Source of the DNA: Bostrychus sinensis
Taxonomy: Eukaryota > Chordata > Actinopteri > Gobiiformes > Eleotridae
Direction of reading: 5' to 3'
NCBI GenBank assembly: GCA_020698575.1
Contig: CM036251.1
Coordinates: forward strand, 3,857,788 to 3,921,787
Length of the DNA stretch: 64,000 nt
Positions 52,099-63,625 of this stretch are shown here, in pieces. The number at the start of each line of letters is the position of its first letter. Position 1 is the stretch's first letter. The position numbers and the translations under genes were made by a program. Under the pieces are notes generated by a model that saw only the letters and a program-made list of their open reading frames with translations, did no database searches and was not told the origin of the DNA.

Positions 52099-52968
52099 GA
52101 TAGGTTTGCTCTGCATCTGATCATCCATGCATTTTTGTTTTGTTTTGTTGTGCACCTTGGCAGTAGAATGATAAATACAGCACTTTATTAACAGACTGTG
52201 ACCCTGAGTAAGAAAGAAAGCAGCTGAAAAAAAAAAGAAAAAAAAAAGAGATTCTCACCTTCTTTGTATTCTTGTGTTTGCACGGCATACATTTATGTTT
52301 TGATGACTTTCCCAGCCTCTTCACCATTTTGTGTTCGGCTTTTCTGGTTTGGTTCTGAATCATCTGTTTACTCTCGCTCCCCTCTGCGCTGTCCCGGGGT
52401 CGCGTCGCTAATAACGTGCCCGTGATTAGATGAGGTTGGCGGCGGCCCCACAGTTGATTTGGGAGCGGGGCCGGCCCGGATCTGAAGCGATGACTGTGTT
52501 CACACCTGCTCAGACTAATCTCTGTGACGGCCCAGCGCTCGCCCCAGAGTCACTAACTGGACTGGAGGAATGGGAGGTGTGAAAACAGAACCCAAATTAG
52601 ACTGAGAGGACGCAGAGACGCAAGGTTTGGGTCTTGTCTCAGCAGCGTGTGTTTATGAGCTGATTATAAAGACGTAAACTCAAATAAAAACCTGTAAAAT
52701 GACAAAAAAAAAAAGTGCAAAGTTCAGAGTTGAGTCAGACTCGTGGCACCACACAGGGGCCCCTTGTATAAACCGTCTTGGGGGGCCCTTATGTGCATTA
52801 TTTGAGCTTTTTGAGGGACACTCTGCAGTATCTCCTCACTCATGTTTATTATTATTATTATTCAAAAATTGGTCATTAAAAAAAAATCTGTGTTTATTTG
52901 TAAATGTTATGCTTAGTTAATTGTAAATGCCATTCTTTGTGCATTTTTATAATAATCATATTAATCAT

Positions 52969-52971
<3 letters not shown>
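52099..52971. other. single-copy DNA, candidate regulatory stretch
   Basis: No gene is seen. 52375-52560 is GC-rich and complex (CGTCGCTAATAACGTGCCCG, then TGATTAGATGAGG), unlike its AT-rich surroundings. A short ATT run is at 52848-52861. Confidence 0.35.
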
Positions 52972-53014
<43 letters not shown>

Positions 53015-53015
53015 T
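52972..53015. repeat. (AAT)n microsatellite
   Basis: About 13-14 AAT triplets. Confidence 0.93.
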
Positions 53016-53356
53016 AAAAATATAACAGTATGATTTTGTGTTGCCTTAACTTATTTTACTGTATTTGTACAAAATAACTATAACTAATAAATAAATAATA
53101 ATAAATAAAATAAATAATAATCTTAAACTCAAATTACATTCACTACAAAGAAAAATAATAAATAAAATAAATAATAAATTATAATAAAAGAATTTGAATA
53201 ACTCTGAAACATTCTACTGAACCTAAAAAAAAGTAACAAAAGTAAAATAATAACATATCTGTTTTGCTGTTTTGTCATTGTGATGCTTGAGCTTCTCTTT
53301 CAAAAGTCTTGTTCAATACAAAAATTGGCAAATATTAATTTTTTTATCATCATCAG
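53016..53356. other. AT-rich low-complexity DNA
   Basis: AATAAATAAAT-type sequence. No gene. Confidence 0.5.
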
Positions 53357-54576
53357 AATGACTGTGTTTACACAGCACATCATTCTCCGATTAAGGTTCA
53401 TATTCAGATTAAGCTCATACTCTGAATAAAGTGTTTATATGCACTACTGGGATTAGCATGTTCCTGATTAAGCTTAAGTGTTTTAAGTGTTCTGATAAAA
53501 TATATTTATAGAGAGATATAAAATACATTTATAGCAGATATTTAAAATATTGCTGCGTTGTCTGTATTTAGTAAAAGGATGAGAGTAAATCCTGGAGTGT
53601 AGCGGTGAGAGGCTGGAGGTAAAGCTAATGCTAACGCTACGCTACACCTTCTGTTTCCTGTTTAGTCCCAGCTTTCTGTGCAGTATATTTTCCACGTTGT
53701 GCAACCGTACTGACCCTACATTTAAACAACTCACTATATAACATCACTAGTTTGACTCATGTTAATATAATGTTAAAAATAAACGCAGTGTTTGTTTTAC
53801 GAAGTAAGAGCCCCACGGTGCTGTTGCTAATAACCGCTGACAACTGCTAGCTTGTTTTGCTGAGAATAACGGCGCTTTAACCATTTTCTCTTGAATTAAA
53901 ATCGTTTTTATCAGTCACAATGCCACCTTAACTTCGACCAAAAAGGTGAGAACAAGCAATAATCTGAATAAGGTGTTTACATTCAGCAATAATCAGAATA
54001 AGATCGGAATACTCTAGGTGTCTTATTCTGATTAAGGATCTGATTAAGATTATCGCAAAATTATCGTTATCGCAATATCAGCAAACGCGATATCTGTATC
54101 GCAAGAATCTAAATATATTGCAATAACGCTGTGGTCTTCCATCTGACAGAGATTTACACTGAAGAATCATTTTCCACCAGAGCCTTAAAAGAACATGTGT
54201 TGTGACTAAATAAAAATGTTTAAAAAGTCCAGTTTTAGTGGTAATTTAATTAATTTAGTCACAGCTTAGCTTGTTTTATTCCTGGTTTAGTCTGTGTTAA
54301 GTTTTGATTTTGTCACTGTTTTGACTTGTAAATACAGGAACTTACATTTTTGTGAAATGTAGTGAATTTAACTTACTATGTTTGAAAAGTAGGCTCTATT
54401 TTCAAATATCGCAATAATATCGTTATCGCAATTTTCAACATAGTTATCAAATATCGCATGTTTTCTCCATATCGTGCAGCCCTATTAAACGGTGTTTACA
54501 CGACAGTATCTTATTTGGAGTATGCTCATATTCAGATTATGATCAGAGTATTCTAGTGCATGTAAACACAGTCATT
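53357..54576. mobile_element. inverted-repeat element with AATGACTGTGTTTACA ends
   Basis: Left end AATGACTGTGTTTACACAGC and right end read inward AATGACTGTGTTTACATGCA. Subterminal CTGATTAAG/CAGATTA motifs recur on both sides. A hAT-type MITE 2 copy (54050-54484) sits inside. No transposase frame. Superfamily not assigned. Confidence 0.65.
54050..54484. mobile_element. hAT-type MITE 2, copy 3, left end lost
   Basis: Same orientation as the copy at 27600. It begins at TATCGCAAAATTATCG, lacking the first 15 or so bases, and ends ATCGTGCAGCCCTA. The interior has CCTGGTTTAGTC at 54281-54292. No clear 8-bp duplication, consistent with the truncated end. Confidence 0.8.
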
Positions 54577-55232
54577 GAGTGAATGTTTGTCTGCCAGTGT
54601 GTGTCTCAGCCTACAAATAATTATCGATCATGCAGAGTGTGCCCCGCCTCAGACCCAAAGCAGCTGTGGTAGACTCCAGTCTCCAAAACCCGTCAAAAAG
54701 TCAAAACACCGACAGCATTGCTAACGTTGGATAGAAAACTTTAGAAACTGTTTCCTAAATGCAAACATCTTCTGTCGTTCATCCAATACAGAACAATGTA
54801 GAGTTTAGAGTCTCTTGGATCCCAGTCTGGTCGTCCTTTAGAGCAGCTTTAACATTAGATTTGACGAAAACGTCCTGAGCTTCTGCAGTTGGAGCGTTAG
54901 GCCCAGGCTGAGGAGAGGATTGTCTGCTTAGGCCGCTCACATCATCGCTCACTCTGGGATAAGAGCAGAATAATGGGGATAAAAGTATATTTGTACATAA
55001 TTGATGGAAAAGGAAAGGACTTCAGGGGCACACTTTGTTTCTGGCGCGACACAGAACAGACACTGGGCTGATGTTTTATTTTTAAAGTATTGTGAGCTTG
55101 ATGGCTGTGACATTATGATCATCTTATTCTTGCTTTATATTTTCAAACCTTGCTGATAGAGTTCTGTTCTTCTCCTGAGTTGGATCTAACTTGTTAAATA
55201 TTGTTATTGCAGTGACTTTTGTGTGTGTTTGC
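54577..55232. other. single-copy DNA, no gene
   Basis: Unique-looking; 54880-55060 is fairly complex and could be regulatory. Nothing definite. Confidence 0.35.
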
Positions 55233-55740
55233 CAGGTCTATAGGGGTTTAACGATACAGTAACTATATTGATGTATCGTTTGTTTTTCCTACGATACAAC
55301 TACATCGATGCATATGACCTTGTATCAAATCGTATTGTTTTCAAGGAAGTGTATATCGATATGCACGGAGTATCGATTGGTAATATCGGAAATATCAAAA
55401 TAAAAAAATTGCATGTTAAAATAAAACCAGATTCGGCTTTTTGAATATAATTTTTGTGTTTTTAATGAAATAAAATGTTATATTAAATTTTTCTTTGCTC
55501 TCTGTCTGCTGGACATAATCAACCCCGGCCGCGGTGCTACATTTGAGAGTAAACTTTTATAAAGTTGCTGTATTGATTTTAAAAAGTTGCTGTATCGATT
55601 ATCGTTATGAAGGTGTTGAATCGTATCGAATCGTATCCTTCCAACTTATCCAATATCATTCTTGAATCGTATCGAAACACTTCTTATCGATGTGTATCGT
55701 ATCGTTGCAAAAAATTTATCGTTACGCCCCTACAGGTCTA
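55233..55740. mobile_element. hAT-type MITE 1, copy 2, with 8-bp target duplication
   Basis: The element spans 55241-55732 between exact CAGGTCTA repeats at 55233-55240 and 55733-55740. Ends are TAGGGGTTTAACGATAC and, from the right, TAGGGGCGTAACGATAA. It is a homologue of 5622-6096. Confidence 0.88.
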
Positions 55741-56083
55741 TATACTGTGTGCACTCGCTGCACTGTGGTTTACAAAGTTTACAAATCAGTTGCTTTCTGT
55801 GTGAAAACAAAAAGGATCACAGGGAAATCTGCTAACCTTCTCTGCAAAGTATTCACAAGACGTTAGCTGGAAATATTCCTGTGTGGAAGACACAGAAAGA
55901 TGGAGTTTATCGCGGTTGCTCTGGCTCCTGTTCCCTTGTGAGTCCTGAGGGGTGTGAACAGTCTGCTGGGTGGGATGGGGCAGCTGCAGTGGGGCCCAGG
56001 ACAAGAGGGGGACCCACTGAGAGTCCTTAATTATAGTCAGTATTAGTGAATTGTGGACAGTCTGGACTATAAATTATTATTTT
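55741..56083. other. non-coding, nothing recognised
   Basis: Unique-looking spacer with no gene-like feature. Confidence 0.4.
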
Positions 56084-56370
56084 GGGGCAGTGGGTTAAGC
56101 ATTCGCCCAGCAACCGGAGGGTAGCCGGTTCGAATCCCATCTGAAGCGCATACTGTCGTTGTGTCCCTGGGCAAGACACTTCACCCACCTTGCCTGTGTG
56201 AATGTGTTAGTGTGGCTGTGTTTGGTGGTGGTCGGAGGGGCCGTTGGCGCAGATTGGCAGCCACACTTCCGTTAGTCTGCCCCAGGGCAGCTGTGGCTAC
56301 AGAAGTAGCTCACCACCACTGAGTGTGACTGAGGAGTGAATGAATAATAGATCAAAAATTGTAAAGCGAC
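56084..56370 (+). repeat. tRNA-derived SINE, near complete
   Basis: Head GGGGCAGTGGGTTAAGCATT with box A, then GCCGGTTCGAATCCCATC, a perfect box B. The body has TGTGTCCCTGGGCAAGACAC and GCCCCAGGGCAGCTGTGGC, and the tail is TTGTAAAGCGAC before an ATT repeat. This is the most complete SINE in the window. Confidence 0.85.

Positions 56371-56404
<34 letters not shown>
56371..56404. repeat. (ATT)n microsatellite at SINE tail
   Basis: About 11 triplets directly after the SINE, as expected for a SINE's simple-repeat tail. Confidence 0.9.
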
Positions 56405-56405
<1 letters not shown>

Positions 56406-56793
56406 TAATTATTTTTTCTTTTTTTTTCCACAATATTCACCTAATGCTTACAATGCTTTAAATTTAGTTATGAACAAAAAATAAAATTCTCTTTATTTTA
56501 TTATTTTGTGGCACTATTTTAAAGAAAATATTTGTCGAATTGAACGTGCTTTATAATTTAAGGGCCCAATCTGAAAACCCGCACTGGGGCCACTCATTAC
56601 TACCTCACGCCGCTGTGCTGTTGATTAATGTTGAAAAGCTTTAACTTCTCTGTGCAATAAATAATTAAAATAAACGTCTGTGTTTCCACTCCTCTCCTCA
56701 TGGTGGCACTACAGGTTTAGAAAGTCTCTTGTTTTTTAATAAATGTCTTTTTTTTTGTATGGAGTCAGCTACAAATGTTTCAGTCACAGTGTC
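56405..56793. other. AT-rich non-coding DNA
   Basis: No gene or repeat recognised. Confidence 0.45.
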
Positions 56794-56915
56794 GCGGCAG
56801 TGGCTCAGGAGGTAGAGCTAATCTGAAGGTCGGTGGTTTGATTCCAGCGCCATTTAGTTTACGCTGCTGTAGTGTCCTTGGGCAAGACGCTCCAGCCTCC
56901 TTGTCTATATAAGAA
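56794..56915 (+). repeat. tRNA-derived SINE, partial
   Basis: GCGGCAGTGGCTCAGGAGGT then AGAGC (box A), GGTGGTTTGATTCC (box B) and GTGTCCTTGGGCAAGACGC (body). Shortened at its 3' end. Confidence 0.75.
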
Positions 56916-57295
56916 CGTGTCTGTGTGAAGAGTATGACACAGCATTTGGAGTTTTAGTTTAGCAGACAGTCACGGTGAGACATTTCCCTTTGAACGCATG
57001 AAATTAAACCATTTTTAGTTCACAGACTTCTCATATTTTACTGAAAAGCCCTAATTCCAGTCGGTACTTAGACTCTGCTCCTGTCTTCCCGGCGGACTCG
57101 GGGTTTATTTGCTGATGCTCTGCTTTCAGTCGAGCGCCGTCCCGCCACTTCTGAAGATTTACGCCGGGATTAGATTTGCTTAAGAGTCGCTGAGGCGGTT
57201 TGAATGAGCCGATGATATAGTGCGCGAAGCCCTTAATCACTTTATGGACGCTCTTAAATACATTTACTTATTAGCTCTGTCTGTTTAATCTGCAG
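56916..57295. other. single-copy DNA, regulatory-like, before candidate exon
   Basis: 57050-57245 is complex and CG-containing, and looks unlike decayed repeat. The final bases (CTCTGTCTGTTTAATCTGCAG) form an acceptor-like tract ending 57295. Confidence 0.35.
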
Positions 57296-57354
57296 ACGAG
57301 CAGCTCCAGTGTGAAGCCGGGCAGCAGCTTCCAAAACAAGACGGAGAGAGATGA
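57296..57354 (+). other. candidate exon, 59 bp or terminal
   Basis: After the acceptor-like tract the frame reads TSSSSVKPGSSFQNKTERD. It can leave through a modest donor (GA|GTGAGG at 57353-57360), giving 59 bp. Alternatively it continues to GAG TGA and ends a protein at TERDE. The peptide is Ser-rich and disordered-type, like that of the candidate exon at 27342-27404 on the same strand, so the two could belong to one gene. I do not recognise the gene. Evidence is splice shape and codon content only. Confidence 0.27.
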
Positions 57355-57382
57355 GTGAGGAGAGCAAACGCTTTTCTCTGAA

Positions 57383-59475
57383 GATAAAACCAGGACTAAA
57401 CCAGGACTAAATCTAGACTAAACCAGGACTAAATCTACACTAAACCAGGACTAAATCTAGACTAAACCAGGACTAAATCTAGACTAAACCAGGATATAAA
57501 TAAAGAGTAACCCACGACTATTATAGGACTAAACTAGACTAAACCAGGACTACACCAGGATTTAAACCAGCACTAAATCTAGACTAATTTAGGACTAGAA
57601 ACCTGGATTAACCCACAACTAATCCAGGACTAAACCCGACTAAAACTGGACTACATCAAGCACTAAACCAGGACTACACCAGGATATAAACCAGGACTAA
57701 CCCAGACTAATTTAAGACTATAAACCAGGACTAAACCAAACTAAACCAGGACTAAATCTAGACTAAACCAGGATATAAATAAAGAGTAACCCACAACTAT
57801 TATAGGACTAAACTAGACTAAAACAGGACTACACCAGGATTTAAACCAGGACTAACCTAGACTAATTTAGGACTATAAACCAGGACTAAACCAAACTAAA
57901 CCAGGACTAAATCTAGACTAAACCAGGATATAAATGAAGAGTAACCCACGACTATTATAGGACTAAACTAGACTAAAACAGGACTACACCAGGATTTAAA
58001 CCAGCACTAAATCTAGACTAATCTAGGACTACACCTAGATATAAACCTGGACTAACCCACAACTAATCTAGGACTAAACCCGACTAAAACTGGACTAAAT
58101 CAAGGACTAAACCAGGACTACACCAGAATATAAACCAGGACTAACCCAGACTAATTTAGGGCTATAAACCAGGACTAAACCACAACTAATCTAGAACTAA
58201 ACCCAACTAAAACTGGACTAAATCAAGGACTAAACCAGGACTACACCAGAACTAACCTATGTCTATTCTCGGACTAAACCAGACTAAAAGTGGCTTAACC
58301 TAGACTAAGACAGGACTAACCCACAACTAGTCTAGGTCTAAACCAGACTAAAAGTGGGCTAAACCCAGGACTAAATCTAGACTAAACCAGGGCAAAACTA
58401 GCGTATAAACCAGCAAGTAATCCAGGACTAAACCAGACTAAAACTGTACTAAATCAAGGACTAAAACAGGACTACACCAAGATATAAACCAGGACTAACC
58501 CAGACTAATTTTGGACTATAAACCAGATTAAAACTGGACTAAACCAGGATTAAATCTAGACTAAACCAGGATATAAATAAAGAGTAACCCACAACTATTA
58601 TAGGACTAAACTAGACTAAAACAAGACTACACCAGGATTTAAACCAGCACTAAATCTAGACTAATCTAGGACTACACCTAGATATAAACCAGGACTAACC
58701 CAGACTAATTTAGGACTATAAACCAGATTAAAACTGGACTAATCCAGGACTAAATCTAGACTAAACCAGGATATAAATGAAGAGTAACCCACAACTATTA
58801 TAGGACTAAACTAGACTAAAACAGGACTACACCAGGATTTAAACCAGCACTAAATCTAGACTATAAACCAGGACTAACCCAGACTAATTTAGGGCTAAAC
58901 CCAACTAAAACTGGACTAAACCAAGGCCAACCCAGGACTAAATCTAGCCTAATCCAGGACTACACCAGAACTAACCCATGTCTATTCTAGGACTAAACCA
59001 GACTAAAAGTGGGCTAATCCCAGGACTAAATCTAGACTAAACCAGGACAAAACTAGCGTATAAACCAGCAAGTAATCCAGGACTAAACCAGACTAAAACT
59101 GGACTAAATCAAGGACTAAACCAGGGCTACACCAGGATATAAACCAGGATTAACCCAGACTAATTTAGGACTATAAACCAGGACTAAACCGAACTAAACC
59201 AGGACAAGATCTAGACTAATCCAAGACTGCACCAGGATGTAAACCAGGACTAACCCACCACTAATCTAGGACTAAACCAGATTAAATCTGGACAAAACCA
59301 GGACTAAATCTAATTCAGGACTAAACCAGGACAACACTAGTATATAAAAACTAATCCAGACTAAACCAGGACTACACCGGTATATAAACCAGGACTAATC
59401 TTGGACTAATACTAGACTAAACCACAACTAAACCAAGTGCTCTACACAAATGTAATCTCCAACAAGAGCCGGACT
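57383..59475 (-). repeat. 11-bp satellite, opposite orientation, diverged
   Basis: About 2.1 kb of CCAGGACTAAA-type 11-mers, the reverse complement of the unit at 24153-25504, with variants ATCTAGACTAA, ACCCACAACTA, AAAACTGGACT and GGATATAAA. A longer composite (GGATATAAATAAAGAGTAAC through CAGGACTACACCAGGATTT) recurs near 57490, 57770, 57925, 58568 and 58770. It is more diverged than the 24-kb array, so probably older. Confidence 0.95.
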
Positions 59476-60749
59476 AAAGCAGGATTAAAACTGGCTTTAA
59501 AGCACCACTACACCATTCTTACACTACTTTTATGCCATATTTTGTAAGTATTTTTCCCTCAACCTAGAACCAAGCGTAGTATTGTAAGACTCCAGATATT
59601 TCCAGATCTAAACCCACATATCCTCAGCAGAAATGATGTTTACAAAGCTGTTGTTGTCTGACCTTGCTCGTCTGCTCCTGCTTCAGTTACATTTCTCTGT
59701 AAAATCTGTGCCGCTGCTGTTTACTGAACCCAAAGTCAAAGCCGCTCGCAGAGCCCTGATTCAGCGACCGGTGCAGATCCAGCGCCTCGCTAACCTTTCC
59801 AGATTACGACGGCATTAAACCCAGCATACGGAGACCCGGCCTCTCCAATGCAAATGCCCTCCTCCTCCACCTCCATCAGCAAAAGTAATTACGGTGACAT
59901 CTCCGAGCGCCAGCGTCAGGTCGCGGAAACACACCCCTCTCTCCACACAATTATCTTCTCAAGCCATCCTTCCAGCGGCCTTGCTCCATTTCCAGTGTCT
60001 TTGCTGCAGAAAATGACATTGGCGGTTAGCTGTTAGCGCGCCGCCGGCTAAAAAATTGCTTGCATTGAATTGAATGGTGTTTTCATTAAAATGTCAGCAA
60101 ATACATGTTTAGTGGGGGAGTCTGTAATGCGTTTTCCTCATCGCTGAGCAGATGAATAAATGATAAATGCACAGAGTCGGCTGCAGCGTTTGTCTAATGC
60201 CGTACATTATGTTTGGAGCTTGTTGATTTGAGAGAAATTGTCAGTAAACATTGATTCATGACATTTAGAAGCATTGGCTTTGGCAGTCACTCGTTTGCAG
60301 CTCCTAATTGTATTTGCTGAAGTGCTTTTTGAATAAAATGCATGTTTTGGTTACATCTTGACCAGCCTTTAACAAAGTTAAGAGCATTGTGGTCCCTTTA
60401 AAAAGTAAGACAACTCTGCACGAACCCCAAGCAATGAAACTTAATTATATTCAGAAGTCTATGTCATGTTTTTTCCCCATAGATTCTTAGAAAAACATTA
60501 CAAAAACAGACTCTTGGCTAATAAAATGCCTAATTAGGTGCTATTTTAAAATAAATACTTCATTATAATTGATTTTAAACTCAATTTTTTTGTAGACAGC
60601 CTCTGTGGGCTCCACTGCAGTACCTTTGCGGCCCACCAGGGTGCCCCAGACCCCACTTTGGGAACCACTGATCTAGGCTATAGTATTGGTTAAGTAAGAT
60701 TTGGAAGGAAAAATAATTATGAAGTTATTTTTTAAAATAAAATTATGTT
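59476..60749. other. single-copy DNA, candidate regulatory stretches
   Basis: No gene is seen. 59680-60060 and 60130-60350 are complex, repeat-free sequence with TAAT-type sites (CAAAAGTAATTACGG, CAGCTCCTAATTG). Short frames (61-62 codons) there lack support. CCCCACTTTGGGAACCACTG near 60651 is a hAT-like end scrap. Confidence 0.33.
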
Positions 60750-61171
60750 TTAAAGGGGATATAACCTCCAAAATTGACTTCTGAGCATGTTATAATGTTC
60801 CCTCATCCAAAATATACCTGAAGTTTTTAAAAACCAATTCAAGCTCACTGCTTTTTTGTTGCGATGCAATTACCCTGGGTGAGTGAGAGTCTTCACAGAC
60901 AGACCTGGAGCTGTGTTTTGCTTCATTCACACCTGTTTGAGTAATCCTGTATTGTCTGGCATAGCCGTTCTGAGCCCTCAAAGTGCTCAGCTGCATGAAG
61001 CTCCGCCTCTCCCACGAACCCCCGCCCACCCCAGGAAGCACTGACCAATTAGGAAAGCCCTCTACATCCAGTCTGCTCTCATTAAACTTTATCTGCCTAA
61101 TGTTAAAACGTGCAAGAGGTGACCAAGATTGATTTAAAAATATGAATAAAAGCAGAATATATCACTTTTAA
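60750..61171. mobile_element. TTAA-flanked element related to R1
   Basis: TTAA at 60750-60753 and 61168-61171. The ends are AGGGGATATAACCTCC and, from the right, AGTGATATATTCTGC. The interior has TTTGAGTAATCCTGTAT, shared with R1 copies at 2213 and 14743. Similar left ends occur as scraps at 17993 and 20054. Non-coding; an 83-codon minus frame has no domain. Confidence 0.65.
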
Positions 61172-61197
61172 CTTTGGTGGGTAGCTCACTTACCTTA

Positions 61198-61620
61198 GTA
61201 GTACTTGTGGTAGTACAAGTAGCGGTTGTAGTAGTTGTAATAGTATTAGTAGTAGCTGTCATAGTAGTAGTTAAGGTCCCAGTAGTAGCATCCTGTTAGA
61301 AGCTTGTTGACATTAGAAACAAAATTCAGGTAATTTTTTTTAATCTATGCATGGGAGAAAGTTTTTTTTGTTTGTTTGTTTGTTTGTTTGTTTATTTTAG
61401 ACAAGAAGCAGTAGTAGTAGTCGAGGTAGTGGTAGTAGAATTGGTAGTAGTAGGTTAGGAGTAGAAACAGAAGTAGTAGTAGTAGCATTTGTAGCAGTTG
61501 TAGCAATTGTATGAGTAGTAATAGTCTATATGACAGTGATAGTAGTAGTAGTAGTAGATGTAGCAGTACTAATACTAGCAGTAGTAGTAGTAGTTATTGC
61601 AGTAGCCAGTAATATGTAGT
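61198..61620. repeat. imperfect GTA/TAG triplet array with TTTG run
   Basis: Interrupted AGT/TAG triplets at 61198-61285 and 61405-61610, with a (TTTG)n run at about 61368-61395 between them. Confidence 0.85.
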
Positions 61621-62187
61621 GTACCTCTTTTTTTTTTTAGATTACACAGATTTTTGCCGTCAAACAATTGTATTTTCTTTGTGCACAAAACAATTATTTT
61701 CCCCTAATAAGTACTCTGTGCTCTGAATCCACCCCACATCGTTTCGAGTTTGACCTCCACATTTTCTGCCTTTGTTTGTCTTTCGGCTCTAATTGATTTT
61801 GCTAAACGCCGGCTCATTATGCGCACGCCTGTTTGTTTGCAACAGCCATCACTGATTAGCCAAATCAGAGAAACAGAGGCATGGTCAGACCAGTCAATAT
61901 TCAATCATACGCTCTCTTATTTTCAGATGTGTAAACAAAAAAATCATCAATAATTGGTTTAAAAGAGGTTAACCATGGTGCAGTGTTGTGTTTATGAGCT
62001 AGGACAATGAATGCAAAACTAAAAAAAAACTAAAAAATAAAAAAAACCCTACAATTTGTAAAGAAATGTTTAATTCCTACTATAATTCTAGACCATACTG
62101 TTGTTTGAATCCAGCCACATGAGATCACAGGTCATTTGTGTCAGTCCCAAACCTGGTAAAATAAAATAAAAAAGACTTGAGCCAGGA
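61621..62187. other. single-copy DNA, no gene
   Basis: 61740-61950 is complex (CTCTAATTGATTTTGC, CATCACTGATTAGCC) and may be regulatory. The rest is AT-rich. Confidence 0.33.
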
Positions 62188-62235
62188 AGGCAGGAAGGGC
62201 ATCTGGTGTAAAAGCTATGCCAAAGCAATTTGTGA
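62188..62235 (+). repeat. SINE scrap
   Basis: AGGAAGGGCATCTGGTGTAA followed by AAGCTATGCCAAAGC matches a common end of fish tRNA SINE bodies. Confidence 0.45.
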
Positions 62236-62277
62236 ATCATTGCACACTAAGAGGTGGATTATTTGCTTCATTTTTAA

Positions 62278-63375
62278 GAGTAGAAGTAGTAGTAGAAGTA
62301 GTAGTAGTAGTAGAAGTGGTGTTGGAAGTAGAAGTTTTAGTAGTAGTAGTTGTAGGAGTTAAAGTAGTTGTAATAGTAGTAGTCAAAGTTGTAGTAGTAG
62401 TAGCTGTAATAAAAGTAATTGTGATAGTAGTTGTGGTGGTGTTGGTAGTAGTAGTTTTAGAAGTAGTAGTTGTGGTAGTAGAAGTAGTTGTTGTAGTAGT
62501 AATTGTTGTTGTTGTTGTAGTGGTAGTAGTAACGGTAGTGGTTGTAGTAGTAGTAGTGATGATAGTCGTAGTAGTTGTTGTAATAGTAGTAGTTGTGGTA
62601 GTAGCTGTAGTAGTGCTGGTAGTAGTAGTAGTAGTTGTTGTAGTAGTAGTAGTGGTGTTGGTAGTAGTAGTTTCAGAAGTAGTAGTTGTGGTAGTAGTAG
62701 TAGTAGTTGTAATAAAAGTAGTTGTGATAGTAGTTGTTGAAGTTGTAGTAGAGATTTTAGTAGTAGTAAAAATAGTAGCAGTTGTAGTAGTTGTAGTAGT
62801 AGAAGTTGTAGTGGTAGCTGTAGTGGTAGTAGTAGTAGTAGTGGTAGTAGTGTTGTCGGTAGTAGTAGTTTTAGAAGTAGTAGTTTAAGCAGTAGAAGTA
62901 GTTGTTGTAGTAGTAATTGTTGTTGTAGGAGTAGTTGTAGTAGTAGATGTAGTGGTAGTAGTGATGGTAGTTGTAGTAGTTGTAATAGTAGTAGTTGTGG
63001 TAGTAGCTGTAGTAGTGCTGGTAGTAATAGTAGTAGTAGTCGTAGTAGTAGTAGTAGTGTTGGTAGTAGTAGTTTCAGAAGTAGTATTTGTAGAAGTTAA
63101 GGTAGTTGTAATAGTAGTAGTTGTAGTAGAGGTTTTAGTAGTAGTAAAAGTAGTAGTAATTGTTGTAGTAGTTGTAGTAGTTTTTGTAGTAGAAGTTGTA
63201 GTAGTAGTGGTGGTAGTAGTTGTAATAGTAGTAGTTGTGGTGTTGGTAGTAGTTTTAGAAGCAGTAGTTGTAGTAGTAGTTGTTGTAGTTGTAGGAGTTA
63301 AAGTAGTTGTAATAGTAGTAGTTGTAGTAGTAAAAGTAGTAGTAGTTGTAGTGGCTGTAGTAGCGGTAAGTACTT
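62278..63375. repeat. 1.1-kb imperfect TAG/TTG triplet array
   Basis: Dense GTA, GTT, GTG and GAA triplets in one phase, with occasional one-base shifts. The plus strand reads as poly-valine-type frames (62217-62888 and 62952-63431), which are artefacts. Together with 61198-61620 it probably derives from one expanded (GTA)n tract. Confidence 0.93.
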
Positions 63376-63502
63376 TCTACGTAAGCCAACTTTACCTTCA
63401 ATGCTTTTTTACTTTTACTGCAAGTAATTGATTGAAGCCATGCAAGTGGTTTTTATTACAAGGAATCATTTTTCAGATTATTTTTATTTTGACTTTTACC
63501 TG
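63376..63502. other. short spacer
   Basis: AT-rich sequence with no feature. Confidence 0.5.
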
Positions 63503-63625
63503 TTTTATTTTAAAGTAGCAGTACTTTTACTTGTTTTATTTTAAAGTAGCAGTACTTTTACCTCTTTTATTTTAAAGTAGCAGTACTTTTACCTCTTTTA
63601 TTTTAAAGTAGCAGTACTTTTACTC
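63503..63625. repeat. 31-bp tandem repeat, about 4 copies
   Basis: AAAGTAGCAGTACTTTTAC recurs at 63512, 63543, 63574 and 63605, spacing 31 bp. Copies are nearly identical, so recent. AAAGTAGCAG and its surroundings contain the inverted word AAGTA/TACTT. Confidence 0.95.

Noticed and set aside
56084..56160. A functional tRNA gene
   Set aside because: Box A and box B are present, but the sequence runs into a SINE body and lacks a foldable tRNA with acceptor stem and terminator.
62217..63431. Poly-valine frames of 223 and 159 codons
   Set aside because: Translation of the GTA/GTT/GTG triplet array.
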